Shown here piece by piece: positions 54,148-62,487 of a stretch of 64,000 nt of DNA. Made by a program: the position numbers and the translations under genes. Below the pieces are notes generated by a model. That model saw only the letters and a program-made list of their open reading frames with translations. It was not told where the DNA came from and searched no databases. The stretch's first letter is position 1. Each line of letters opens with the position of its first letter. Source of the stretch: Azospirillum sp. SYSU D00513 (GTDB taxonomy: Bacteria > Pseudomonadota > Alphaproteobacteria > Azospirillales > Azospirillaceae); contig NZ_JAFIQV010000027.1 in NCBI RefSeq assembly GCF_017356015.1, positions 43,742 to 107,741 on the forward strand, in the 5' to 3' direction.

Positions 54148-54190
54148 CCCATGGCCCGGCCGGAGCCCCGGCCGGCGGCAAGGACGAACG

Positions 54191-54224
54191 AAAAACCCCT
54201 TTCCCGGCGGGAAAGGGGTTTTTT
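54191..54224. terminator. Bidirectional terminator
   Basis: Perfect 15-bp stem AAAAACCCCTTTCCC (54191-54205) with complement at 54209-54223, three-base loop. T-runs lie on both strands, so it ends both the HPF-like gene and the L,D-transpeptidase gene. Confidence 0.93.
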
Positions 54225-54230
54225 CCGTCA

Positions 54231-55451
54231 TCAGGCCCGCGACGCCTCCGGGGCGGGCGGTTCGGCCCTCTCGTCGATCAGGTCGTAGATGTCCGGGTGC
54301 AGGCGGATGGTCCCGCCATTGTCCACCGTCGCCGTCCAGTAGACGAACTGGACGGGCACCGGCTTGCTCAGCTTGACCCATTGCGGCTCGCTCTTGGCCA
54401 GCATCTGGTCGATGCGCTCCGGCGAGACCCCCGAGCCGGCGAGCAGGACCTCGGCCATCCGGCGCGCATCCTCCAGCCGGACGCAGCCGGAGCTGACGGT
54501 GCGGATGTCGCGGTCGAACAGGCGGGGCTCGTTGGTGCCGTGCAGATAGATGCTGTCCGAATTGGTCAGGTTGAAACGGAAGCGGCCCAGCGCGTTGTGG
54601 TCGCCCGGCTGCTGGACGATCCGGACACGGCCCGGCGAGACGTAGGTCCAGTCGATCGTTTCCGGCGCCACGGCCTCTCCGTCCAGATAGACGACCGCCT
54701 GGGCGATGCCGGGGCTGCCCTTGGCGCGAAGCAGGGGCAGCTTGTCCTCCTTCATCACGGTCGGCGGCACGGTCCAGGTCGGGTTGACGATGATGTGCGT
54801 GATCCGGTCATGGAGCAGCGGCGTCTCGCGCGAGGGGCGGCCGACGATGGCGCGCATGGTCAGCGTCTCGTGGCCGCCCTGCACCAGGGTGGTGGTCTGG
54901 CTGGGCAGGTTCACCAGCACGATGGTGTCCGGGGCCGTGTCGCGGAACTGCCGCATCGAGGCGGCGCTGCGCCGCATGATCACCGCGGCTTCGCGGGGCG
55001 CGCGGTCGAGCGCGATGCGCGTTCCGCTGCCGACCAGCCCGTCGTCGCGCAAGCCTTGGGAGAGCTGGAAGGAGCGGACGGCGTTCTCCAGCGCGGGGTC
55101 GAACAGGTCCGTCCGCTGAGCTTCCGTCAGGAAGCCGAGTTCGATCATGCGCTGCGAGAGCCGCGCGACGCGTTCGCCCGTCATGCCGGGGCGCAGGAGC
55201 GGACCGGGTCCGACGCGGGTGACGGCCTGGGCCGGCATCGCGTCCAGCGCCCCGGCCGCCGCGTCCAGCTGGTCGGCCCAGGCGGTGAGCGTGTCGCGGT
55301 AGCCGGCCGTGGCGGCGGTTTGCGCCGCCGCGTCATGGCCGGTCCCGGCGATCAGGCCGCAGACGGCCAGCATCGCGAACAGGCGGACCGCCAGCAGCAG
55401 CGATGTCAGGGGATTGCTCGCCGAGGGGGCCTTGGTCGCGTGCATGCTCAT
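54231..55451 (-). CDS. L,D-transpeptidase (YkuD/YcbB type)
   Basis: A 406-residue exported enzyme. An N-terminal hydrophobic signal is at about 12-40 (LLLAVRLFAMLAVCGLIAG). A peptidoglycan-binding region lies near 75-135 (LLRPGMTGERVARLSQRM, then FDPALENAVRSFQLSQ). The YkuD domain follows (about 150-360) with HGTNEP and the active-site SSGCVRLEDA, Cys323. It forms 3-3 cross-links or attaches proteins in peptidoglycan. ATG 55451 was chosen; ATG 55445 is close by. It diverges from a YcbK-like gene, making a compact cell-wall locus. Confidence 0.9.
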   Translation of the reverse strand: MSMHATKAPSASNPLTSLLLAVRLFAMLAVCGLIAGTGHDAAAQTAATAGYRDTLTAWADQLDAAAGALDAMPAQAVTRVGPGPLLRPGMTGERVARLSQRMIELGFLTEAQRTDLFDPALENAVRSFQLSQGLRDDGLVGSGTRIALDRAPREAAVIMRRSAASMRQFRDTAPDTIVLVNLPSQTTTLVQGGHETLTMRAIVGRPSRETPLLHDRITHIIVNPTWTVPPTVMKEDKLPLLRAKGSPGIAQAVVYLDGEAVAPETIDWTYVSPGRVRIVQQPGDHNALGRFRFNLTNSDSIYLHGTNEPRLFDRDIRTVSSGCVRLEDARRMAEVLLAGSGVSPERIDQMLAKSEPQWVKLSKPVPVQFVYWTATVDNGGTIRLHPDIYDLIDERAEPPAPEASRA

Positions 55452-55839
55452 ACTCTTCGTCCTCGTTCCGCGGCGCAGCGCCGCACTCGGTGGGTCCATG
55501 TCTCCACGGAGGCTCCACGGGGCCGATCCTATACCCCGGTCGTCCCCCAGGCGAGAGCGTGGCCGTACCGCCACCCCCGGCTGTGCGGGACTGTGGCCTT
55601 CCTGCCGCGCTTCCGCTCCTTCCCGAGGAGCAGGGGTTACCGCTTCGACATAAGTCTCGACATAGGAGGAGCCTGTGTTTAATTGGTGAAATTTTGGTTG
55701 ATTACCCCATCCCTCTCACCTATAGGTCTAACCCTGCATAGGACTTCGAAAGATAGTCCTCCTCCATTCGGGGGAAGGGATTTGCCGGCGAAGGAGGCCG
55801 GCAGCATTCGACCGTAGCAACAGGGCGCGAGGGGTGGGA
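55452..55839. other. Divergent intergenic region of the cell-wall gene pair
   Basis: About 390 bases. AT-richer sequence at 55670-55740 contains likely promoter elements, for example a TATAGG at about 55729 preceded by TTGATT, but spacing was not confirmed. No terminator or repeat seen. Confidence 0.4.
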
Positions 55840-56460
55840 ATGCTTTTCGGCATGGGATTCGGCGCGAAGCCGGGCGGGAACACGGGCATCGGGTCCGCCG
55901 TCGACATCGATCCGGGGCGCCGCCGCTTCCTGACCTTCGCCGCCGCAGCGACCGTGACGGCGGCCGTTCCGGCTGTCCTCCTTCCCGCCGAGGCCGAGGC
56001 GGCCCCCAGGACGGGTGGCATGCGCCGCCTCGCCCTGCACAACATCAACACGCGGGAGAGCTTCGACGGGGTCTATTGGGCTCAGGGCGCCTACCGCGGC
56101 GACATGCTCCGCAAGCTCGACGTCCTCCTGCGTGACCACCGCGCCAAGCAGGTGTGCAAGTTCGATCCCCGGCTGTTCGACGTGCTGACGCAGGTGCAGC
56201 AGCGGCTCGGCACCGACGAACCCTTCCAGGTCATCTGCGGCTACCGGTCGCGCCGCACCAACGCCATGGCGCGCCGCCGGTCGCGCGGCGTCGCCAAGGA
56301 AAGCTACCACACCCGCGGCATGGCCATCGACGTTGCGCTGCCCGGCGTGGACCTGAAGCGGCTGGCCGACGTGGCGCGGGATCTCCAGGCGGGGGGTGTC
56401 GGCTACTATCCAAAGAGCGGATTCGTCCACATTGACGTCGGTCCCGTCCGCACCTGGTGA
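55840..56460 (+). CDS. YcbK-like DUF882 / M15 peptidase-fold protein
   Basis: A 206-residue exported protein with a Tat-like signal (GRRRFLTFAAAATVTAAVPA, residues 27-46). The C-terminal region keeps the M15-type zinc motif: GYRSRRTNAM, SYHTRGMAIDVAL and FVHIDVGPVRTW supply the His/Asp/His ligands. Family members are periplasmic murein peptidases or related proteins. ATG 55840 or GTG 55834 could start it. It diverges from the L,D-transpeptidase gene and probably cooperates with it in peptidoglycan remodelling. Confidence 0.87.
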   Translation: MLFGMGFGAKPGGNTGIGSAVDIDPGRRRFLTFAAAATVTAAVPAVLLPAEAEAAPRTGGMRRLALHNINTRESFDGVYWAQGAYRGDMLRKLDVLLRDHRAKQVCKFDPRLFDVLTQVQQRLGTDEPFQVICGYRSRRTNAMARRRSRGVAKESYHTRGMAIDVALPGVDLKRLADVARDLQAGGVGYYPKSGFVHIDVGPVRTW

Positions 56461-56581
56461 AACCTGCCGGTCACCGGCCCGCTGGCCCAGGGCCGGCGGA
56501 GCGACGGATGGCGGAACCAAGACGCTTTCCCTGCGGTTGCTGGGGTGGAACCCAACGCAGCAACAATCCGCACGGGACGCC

Positions 56582-57760
56582 ATGTTTCAGAAGAACGATC
56601 TCGGACGGCTTCTCGCCGTCAACTCCGCCCCCGCGGTTTCCATGTTCCTGCCGACTCACACGGCGGGGCGCGAAATCCGGCAGGATTCGATCCGTTTCAA
56701 GAACCTGCTCTCCAAGGCCACGGACGCGCTGATCGAAAAGCACGGCCTGCGCCGCCCCGACGCGGAAAGCCTTTTGAAACCCGCCACCTCGATGCTGGAC
56801 AGCGGCGAGTTCTGGCGCAACCAGGACCGCGGGCTGGCGGTGTTCATCGCCAACGGCATCGTCCAGCGCTACCGCGTTCCGGTCGAGCTGCCGGAGGAGG
56901 TGACCGTCAGCAACCGCTTCGCCGTCCGGCCGCTGCTGCCCCTTCTGGCCGATGACGGCAACTTCATGATCCTGACGGCCAGCGCTGGCGTGGCGCGCCT
57001 CTATTCGGCCACCCGCTTCGGCATCGCCGAGGAGGAGATCGACCTGCCCAAGGGCGTGGCCGACATACACGCCGAGACGGATTACGACAACACCCTGCAC
57101 TCCGCGCCCGCCGCGCGGCATGGCGACCGGCGCGGCAGTGCCGTGAAGATGGTCGCGACCTACAATTTCGGCGAGGATCCCGAGGAACTCCGCAAGGCCC
57201 ACCTGATCAGCTACATCGGGCGGCTCGCCGACGCGGTGGACACCCACCTGCGCAACTCCAACTTCCCCGGTCCGCTGGTCCTCGTCGCCGAGGATGAGAT
57301 CCAGGGCCACTTCCGCAAGGACACGCACCCGCGCGCCCTGGTCGACCAAGGCGTGTTCGGGAACCCCGACGCGCTCGACGTCGAGGAACTTCATCGCCGC
57401 GCCTACGAGGTGGTGAAGCCGCTGTTCGAACAGTCGCGGCTTGCCGCGCTGGAGAAGTTCCGGGCGCTGAACGGCGACGCCGCGACCGCCGAGCGCACCC
57501 TGACGCGCATCGAGGACATCGTCCATGCCGCCCGCGAAGGCCGGATCGACACTCTTCTGATGGTCGAGGGCGAGAAGGCCTGGGGCCGTTACAGCGAGGA
57601 GTATGACCGCTATTTCCCCCACCTGACCCAGGTCGAGGGCGCGATCGACCTCATGGAATGCGCAGCGACGGAAACGCTGATGCGCGGCGGCCATGTCCAT
57701 GTGGTCGACCGCGGCGACCTGGCAGCCGACACGGTGGCGGCGGCGATCCTGCGCTTCTGA
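56582..57760 (+). CDS. Archaeo-eukaryotic release-factor-like protein (baeRF3-type)
   Basis: A 392-residue cytoplasmic protein. AVSMFLPTHTAGREIRQDSI and the motifs GLAVFIANGIVQRYRVPV and FMILTASAGVARLYSATRFG match the bacterial archaeo-eukaryotic release factor (baeRF family 3) group, predicted on comparative grounds to act at ribosomes. The catalytic GGQ motif of true release factors is not visible. ATG 56582 is the only start that fits the family. A terminator hairpin follows. Biological role unknown; nearby genes for hibernation factor and stress proteins fit a translation-stress setting. Confidence 0.72.
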   Translation: MFQKNDLGRLLAVNSAPAVSMFLPTHTAGREIRQDSIRFKNLLSKATDALIEKHGLRRPDAESLLKPATSMLDSGEFWRNQDRGLAVFIANGIVQRYRVPVELPEEVTVSNRFAVRPLLPLLADDGNFMILTASAGVARLYSATRFGIAEEEIDLPKGVADIHAETDYDNTLHSAPAARHGDRRGSAVKMVATYNFGEDPEELRKAHLISYIGRLADAVDTHLRNSNFPGPLVLVAEDEIQGHFRKDTHPRALVDQGVFGNPDALDVEELHRRAYEVVKPLFEQSRLAALEKFRALNGDAATAERTLTRIEDIVHAAREGRIDTLLMVEGEKAWGRYSEEYDRYFPHLTQVEGAIDLMECAATETLMRGGHVHVVDRGDLAADTVAAAILRF

Positions 57761-57805
57761 TCCGACGGCCGGGCGGACGCCTCTACCGCCGATGCCCGGA
57801 CGGCA

Positions 57806-57837
57806 AAAGCCCCTCTTCCAGTTGGAGGAGGGGCTTT
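57806..57837. terminator. Bidirectional terminator
   Basis: Stem AAAGCCCCTCTTCC (57806-57819) with GGAGGAGGGGCTTT (57824-57837), one G-U pair, four-base loop AGTT. It lies between the convergent baeRF-like and XRE genes and has short T-runs on both strands. Confidence 0.8.
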
Positions 57838-57855
57838 ATCATGGCCTCGCGCCAA

Positions 57856-58551
57856 TCAGCCGCGCGTCGGCGCCTTGGTGGCCTTGTAGATGTCGCTCGG
57901 GTCCCAGATGGCGCCATGGCGCCGCCGCGACTTGCCAAGCCCGTCGCCGGACGCCGCCTTGACCTTGCGCACGGACGGCGCGGGCCGAGCCTTCTCCTCG
58001 GTCATCGTGGCGGCCATGCCCGCCAGAGCCCCGCCCATGCCGCGCGCTCCGTCCCCACCCGCGGACGAGGCAGCGCCAGCCAGATCCCCGGCCGAGTCAC
58101 TTCCCAGATCGCCTCCCAGGTCACCGATATGCGGCGACAGGCAGGCCAGCAACGCCAGCATCTCGTCCGCGACCGGGGACGGTGCCGCCCGCCACAGCCG
58201 CAGCAGCCGCGCCTCGCGCCGGCTGATCACCCCGTCCGCCGGAATGCTCGAGTCCGCGCCGCGTGCCGGACGGGTCGTGGCGTGGGGGTCGTCGTAACTG
58301 TCGAAGAAGAAGCTGACCGGAACGTCAAGAACTTGTCCGAGCCGGAACAAGGTTCCCGCCGATATCCGGTTCGATCCCCGCTCGTACTTCTGCACCTGCT
58401 GGAACGTCAGCCCTATGGCGTCCCCCAGCTTTTCCTGGCTCATACCCAGGAGGGTGCGGCGCATGCGAACGCGCTGTCCGACATGGGCGTCGACAGACCA
58501 GGACTCCGGCGATCCCCGTCGTCCTCTCCTCTGTGCCGATGGCTCATTCAT
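57856..58551 (-). CDS. XRE family transcriptional regulator
   Basis: A 231-residue regulator. The Cro/C1-type helix-turn-helix is at about residues 20-75 (VGQRVRMRRTLLGMSQEKLG, then LTFQQVQKYERGSNRIS). The C-terminal half (SSIPADGVISRREARLLRLW, then a Gly/Ala/Asp-rich linker) is low-complexity and may be disordered. ATG 58551 follows AAGGTG at eight bases; GTG 58560 is upstream. This form, a short HTH plus glycine-rich tail, is common in Azospirillum. No target operon is evident; it may regulate itself. Confidence 0.85.
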   Translation of the reverse strand: MNEPSAQRRGRRGSPESWSVDAHVGQRVRMRRTLLGMSQEKLGDAIGLTFQQVQKYERGSNRISAGTLFRLGQVLDVPVSFFFDSYDDPHATTRPARGADSSIPADGVISRREARLLRLWRAAPSPVADEMLALLACLSPHIGDLGGDLGSDSAGDLAGAASSAGGDGARGMGGALAGMAATMTEEKARPAPSVRKVKAASGDGLGKSRRRHGAIWDPSDIYKATKAPTRG

Positions 58552-58560
58552 TGCGTCCAC

Positions 58561-59120
58561 ACCTTATGCGTCGGTTAATACGAAGGCCGGGTTTGAAATG
58601 CGTTTTCACTTTCTTAATGAAACCTTACATCTTCTCTGGCCCATTGCAAGGAAAATAACATCAAATACTGCCTAACCGTGCAGAGATGGCCGCCTCTGCT
58701 CCTTTAGGATGGGCTTTTCCTTAACGATAGGGCAGAATGGCTCCCACATTTGAACTTTCGATACAGCACAATTCGTTTCGGAATGGAAACGATATTTGGT
58801 ATTTCAGGCGCGTTCCGTTGCGAGAACTTTTCGAGTTCCAGTGGTATCCGGTGTTGGGCATTCATGGTTGCAGCGTGCAGCCCCAGTTTCCGCAATTCCG
58901 CTGTTCTCCGCAACCATTCTCAGCATACAAACGCATGACGGCGCCCCCCCCTTGCGCTGTGGGCCGATACAGCGCGTCACGCAACGATCAGGCTGGCTCC
59001 TGGCTTGGAAGTGGCGTGCCGACGGACATTAACCTCTTGTTAACCAAGAGAGTCTGCGGCTCTGTTTTCATACCGCCATGCGCCGCGTGACCTTGTGTAT
59101 CAGGCGGAAGCGATGCGGCG
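58561..59120. other. AT-richer intergenic region, no gene supported
   Basis: About 560 bases with a marked drop in GC content around 58590-58960. Short frames exist on both strands but have unusual composition and no ribosome sites. The sequence may be promoter DNA, or the remnant of a transferred segment. No repeat, tRNA or hairpin was recognised. Confidence 0.5.
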
Positions 59121-59768
59121 TCAGAGGGCGTCCGGCGCCACGTGCCAGGGTCCACCGGGCTGCGCGAACCCTTCGATCTGGTCGCGCAGGTTCTGCACCT
59201 GGGAGGGGGTAAGCGCCACGCCATACTCCTCGTTGAAAGCGGCGGCGATCGCGCCGCGCGTTGGCCGGGTGCCGCCCGCCGCCAACCTGCGGTAGACGGT
59301 GAATCCCTCGACGTAGCGGTGTACCAAGTCCGGGCGCCCGCGAAGCTGGACGGTCTGGCGCGTTTCCGTGCCGCGCAGAAACGCCGCCAGGCGCCGGGCC
59401 GCCTCGTCCGGGGTGATGGCCGGAAGGCGCACGGCCGGCGCCGGCGGGTTGTTGGCTTGGGCAAGGCCCGCCGCGGCGCGGCGGCGGCGCTGGCGTTGGC
59501 GTTCGCCGTCACGCAGATGATCGGCGTAGAGCGGGTCGGCCCGCCGGCGCTCGTTGCGTGCTTGGTTGGCCCGCGCCTGACGCCGGGAGCGCAACTCGGC
59601 CGGGTCCGTTTCCGGCCCGCGCAGCAGGAACGCCATTTCCTCGGCCGTCAGGCGGAGCGGCGACTCGCCGGCCGGCGCCTTGTCGCCGTTCCCGTCGCCG
59701 CCCCCGTCCGTGTCCTGCTCCTCCGGCGCTTGGCCGTGGTCGCCGCCCTGTGCTCCGTCCCTGATCAT
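59121..59768 (-). CDS. Hypothetical protein with basic, Gln/Arg-rich centre
   Basis: A 215-residue protein from ATG 59768. An acidic, Gly/Asp-rich N-terminus (about 1-28) is followed by a short LTAEEMAFLLRGPETDP segment, an Arg/Gln-rich stretch at about 60-95, and a C-terminal globular part TRQTVQLRGRPDLVHRYVEG and GAIAAAFNEEYGVALTPSQV. The latter has a winged-helix-like pattern. No family is recognised. The frame runs further upstream to GTG 59864. Codon bias supports a real gene. Confidence 0.6.
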   Translation of the reverse strand: MIRDGAQGGDHGQAPEEQDTDGGGDGNGDKAPAGESPLRLTAEEMAFLLRGPETDPAELRSRRQARANQARNERRRADPLYADHLRDGERQRQRRRRAAAGLAQANNPPAPAVRLPAITPDEAARRLAAFLRGTETRQTVQLRGRPDLVHRYVEGFTVYRRLAAGGTRPTRGAIAAAFNEEYGVALTPSQVQNLRDQIEGFAQPGGPWHVAPDAL

Positions 59769-59931
59769 GTCCGCCACCGGTGCTGTCCCCACGGGTAACA
59801 GCCCGGTCCCGCCGCGGGTTGCCCCATGCCCGAACCGGCACCGACCGGCGATTTCCTTCCCCACCGCCGGCCGCGCCCGTGCTAGACAGGGCGCCGCTCG
59901 ACGACATCACAGAACACGGAACAGCGCCGCC

Positions 59932-61395
59932 ATGACCCCCAGGCAAGCCCTCCAGCAGCGCCTCGCGGCTCTGGAAGCGCACCTGCGCACCGAGAATCCG
60001 AACCTGCTTCCGGTCATACCGACCTTCCGGTCCTTCGACCGGTTGCTGGTCGGCCTCGGCCTCCTGCGAAAGGATGAGTCGCTCGCCACGCGCATTCCCT
60101 GGTGGCCGATGGTCGCGGTGCTCGGCACCTTCTCGGCGGGCAAATCGACCTTCATGAACGGGTACCTGGGCGCGCCCCTCCAGCGCACCGGCAACCAGGC
60201 GGTCGACGACAAGTTCACCGTGATCTGCCATGGGCCGGAGGCGCGGGCCGAAGCGCTGCCGGGCACCGCGCTGAACGCCGACCCGCGCTTTCCCTTCTAC
60301 CGGATCGCCGACGAGATCGAGAAGGTCGCGGCCGGCGAAGGCAAGCGGATCGACAACTATCTCCAGCTCAAGACGCTGAACAGCGAACGCACGCGCGGCA
60401 AGATCTTCATCGATTCGCCGGGCTTCGACGCGGACGACCAACGCCGCTCGGTGCTGCGGCTGGTCGATCACATCGTCGAGCTGTCGGATCTCGTGCTCGT
60501 CTTCTTCGACGCGCGCCATCCCGAGCCGGGCGCGATGCAGGACACGCTCCAGCATCTCGTCGCCAAGACGGTGAACCGGGCCGACGCGCGGAAGGTGCTC
60601 TATGTCCTGAACCAGGTGGACACGACGGCCAAGGAGGACAATCTCGAGGCCGTGTTCGGCGCCTGGCAGCGCGCCATCGCCCAGGCCGGGCTGGTCAGCG
60701 GCCGCTTCTACGCCATCTACGACCAGGCCTCGGCCCCGGTGATCGAGGACGAGGCCAAGCGCGCCCGCTACGAGGCGCGGCGGGACGCCGACCTGAAGGA
60801 AATCCACGGGCGCATCGGCGAGGTTGAGGTGTCCCGCGCCTACCGCATCATCGGGCTGGTCGACAGCATCGTGAAGGAGATCGAGGGCGAGCTGGTCCCG
60901 CTGCTGACCGGCGCCCTGCAGCGCTGGCGCCGTCTCGTGCTGATCGGCGACGCCGTCTGGGCGGCACTGCTCCTCGTCCTGTTCGGCACCATCGCCTATC
61001 TCGCCGGGGGAGAGGCGCTGTCCAACCTCGCCGGCTGGCTGGGCGCGTTCGGTTCGGATCTGTCCGGCGGCTGGCCGGTCGGGCTGATCCTGGCCCTGGT
61101 CCTGCTGGCGGGGCTGTTCGGTGCCGGGCACTTCTGGATCCGGGGGCTGATGGCGCAGCGGGTCGCCCGCACCCTGCCGGAGCGCATGGGCGAGGCGGAG
61201 CTGAACATCCGCGCCGCCTTCCTGAAGAACACCCGCTTCTTCCGGTCGGTCTTCGCCAAGGCGCCCACGGGCTGGGGCCGGCGCGCCCGCAAGCGCATCT
61301 TCGCCGTCCGCGAGGCGCTGGCCGGCCATGTCCAGCGCATCAACGACATCTACACCGACCCCACGGGCCGGCGGGGCAAGGCCGCGGCGGAGTAG
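59932..61395 (+). CDS. Dynamin-like GTPase
   Basis: A 487-residue protein. G1 motif GTFSAGKST at residues 65-73, G3 DSPGFDADD near 165, and G4 NQVD near 228 (a variant of NKxD) define a dynamin-superfamily GTPase. A helical middle segment (about 260-325) is followed by two membrane helices at about 340-365 and 385-405 (VWAALLLVLFGTIAYLAG, VGLILALVLLAGLFGAG) and a basic tail. Bacterial dynamin-like proteins remodel or protect membranes. ATG 59932 was chosen; the frame is open from 59680. It stands alone ahead of aroQ. Confidence 0.88.
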   Translation: MTPRQALQQRLAALEAHLRTENPNLLPVIPTFRSFDRLLVGLGLLRKDESLATRIPWWPMVAVLGTFSAGKSTFMNGYLGAPLQRTGNQAVDDKFTVICHGPEARAEALPGTALNADPRFPFYRIADEIEKVAAGEGKRIDNYLQLKTLNSERTRGKIFIDSPGFDADDQRRSVLRLVDHIVELSDLVLVFFDARHPEPGAMQDTLQHLVAKTVNRADARKVLYVLNQVDTTAKEDNLEAVFGAWQRAIAQAGLVSGRFYAIYDQASAPVIEDEAKRARYEARRDADLKEIHGRIGEVEVSRAYRIIGLVDSIVKEIEGELVPLLTGALQRWRRLVLIGDAVWAALLLVLFGTIAYLAGGEALSNLAGWLGAFGSDLSGGWPVGLILALVLLAGLFGAGHFWIRGLMAQRVARTLPERMGEAELNIRAAFLKNTRFFRSVFAKAPTGWGRRARKRIFAVREALAGHVQRINDIYTDPTGRRGKAAAE

Positions 61396-61543
61396 GGAGG
61401 GGCGGCCGGGGCGGGGGCCTGGGTCGGGACCCGGGTCTCCACGGCGTGGGAAAGCCTCCCGCGCCGGACCGCCGCGGGCATTGCCTCTGGATGGCGGCAT
61501 GCTATAAGACGCCCGTCTTGATCTGGAACAAGGGGCGCCACCC

Positions 61544-61993
61544 GTGGCGAACGATGCGTCGGTTCTGGTCCTGAACGGACCCAACCTGAACATGCTGGGC
61601 GTGCGCGAGCCGCACATCTATGGTTCGACGACGCTCGACGACCTGGAATCCGCCTGTCAGGAACGCGCCGAACAGCTTGGGCTGATCGTCGATTTCCGGC
61701 AGTCGAACCACGAGGGCGAACTGGTTTCCTGGATCCAGCAGGCGCGCACGGAGCATGACGGCATCGTCATCAACGCGGGCGCCTACAGCCACACCTCCGT
61801 CGCCATCATGGACGCCCTGATTCTGTCGGAGCTGCCGATCGTCGAGGTGCACATCTCCAACATCTACAAGCGGGAGCCCATCCGCCACCATTCGCACATT
61901 TCGGCGGTGGCGACGGGCGTGATCTGCGGGCTCGGCCCTCACGGCTATCTTCTGGCGCTCGACGCGCTGGCGCAGATCCTCGACCGCGACTAA
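61544..61993 (+). CDS. aroQ: Type II 3-dehydroquinate dehydratase
   Basis: A 149-residue enzyme of the shikimate pathway, which dehydrates 3-dehydroquinate. Conserved segments: VLVLNGPNLNMLGVREPHIYG, with the active-site Tyr, QSNHEGELV, INAGAYSHTSVA and EVHISNIYKREPIRHHSHIS, with the catalytic His. GTG 61544 follows AAGGGGC. It is the first gene of aroQ-accB-accC, a cluster known from many proteobacteria; accB starts 25 bases after the stop. Confidence 0.95.
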   Translation: MANDASVLVLNGPNLNMLGVREPHIYGSTTLDDLESACQERAEQLGLIVDFRQSNHEGELVSWIQQARTEHDGIVINAGAYSHTSVAIMDALILSELPIVEVHISNIYKREPIRHHSHISAVATGVICGLGPHGYLLALDALAQILDRD

Positions 61994-62017
61994 GGATCCA
62001 AGGGAACAACGAACACC

Positions 62018-62467
62018 ATGGCGAGCTTCGACATCGACGGCGATCTGGTGCGCAAACTGGCCGATCTCCTGCGCGAGACCGGCCTCAGTGAGATCGAATT
62101 CGCCGAGGGCGAGAAGCGCATCCGCGTCACCCGCCCCACGGCCACCCCGACGTTTGCCGTGCAGGCCCCGGCCGCGGCCCCCGTGCCGACGCCGGCCGCC
62201 GCGGCCGGCCCGGCGGCGAAGCCCGCCAACCATCCGGGCGCGGTGACCTCGCCCATGGTCGGCACCGCCTACGTGGCGGCGGATCCCGGCGGCACGCCCT
62301 TCGTGCGCCCCGGCGACACGGTGAAGGCCGGCCAGACCGTCCTGATCATCGAGGCCATGAAGGTCATGAACCCGATCAAGGCGCCGCGCGGCGGCACCGT
62401 GACCGAGGTGCTGGTGTCGGACTCCCAGCCGGTCGAGTTCGGCGAAGTCCTTATGGTCATCGAGTGA
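62018..62467 (+). CDS. accB: Biotin carboxyl carrier protein of acetyl-CoA carboxylase
   Basis: A 149-residue biotin carrier. The N-terminal part (residues 8-40, VRKLADLLRETGLSEIEFAE) binds biotin carboxylase. An Ala/Pro-rich linker (about 45-75) leads to the biotinyl domain with EAMKVMN, the biotinylated Lys being residue 115. It carries CO2 for malonyl-CoA synthesis in fatty-acid biosynthesis. It lies 25 bases after aroQ and 21 bases before accC, so the genes form one operon. Confidence 0.97.
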   Translation: MASFDIDGDLVRKLADLLRETGLSEIEFAEGEKRIRVTRPTATPTFAVQAPAAAPVPTPAAAAGPAAKPANHPGAVTSPMVGTAYVAADPGGTPFVRPGDTVKAGQTVLIIEAMKVMNPIKAPRGGTVTEVLVSDSQPVEFGEVLMVIE

Positions 62468-62487
62468 GCGGGGTCCATCCCTTGGCG

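Noticed and set aside
58704..59090. Short frames on both strands in the AT-rich gap
   Set aside because: No ribosome sites, odd composition and mutually overlapping; neither resembles a known protein.
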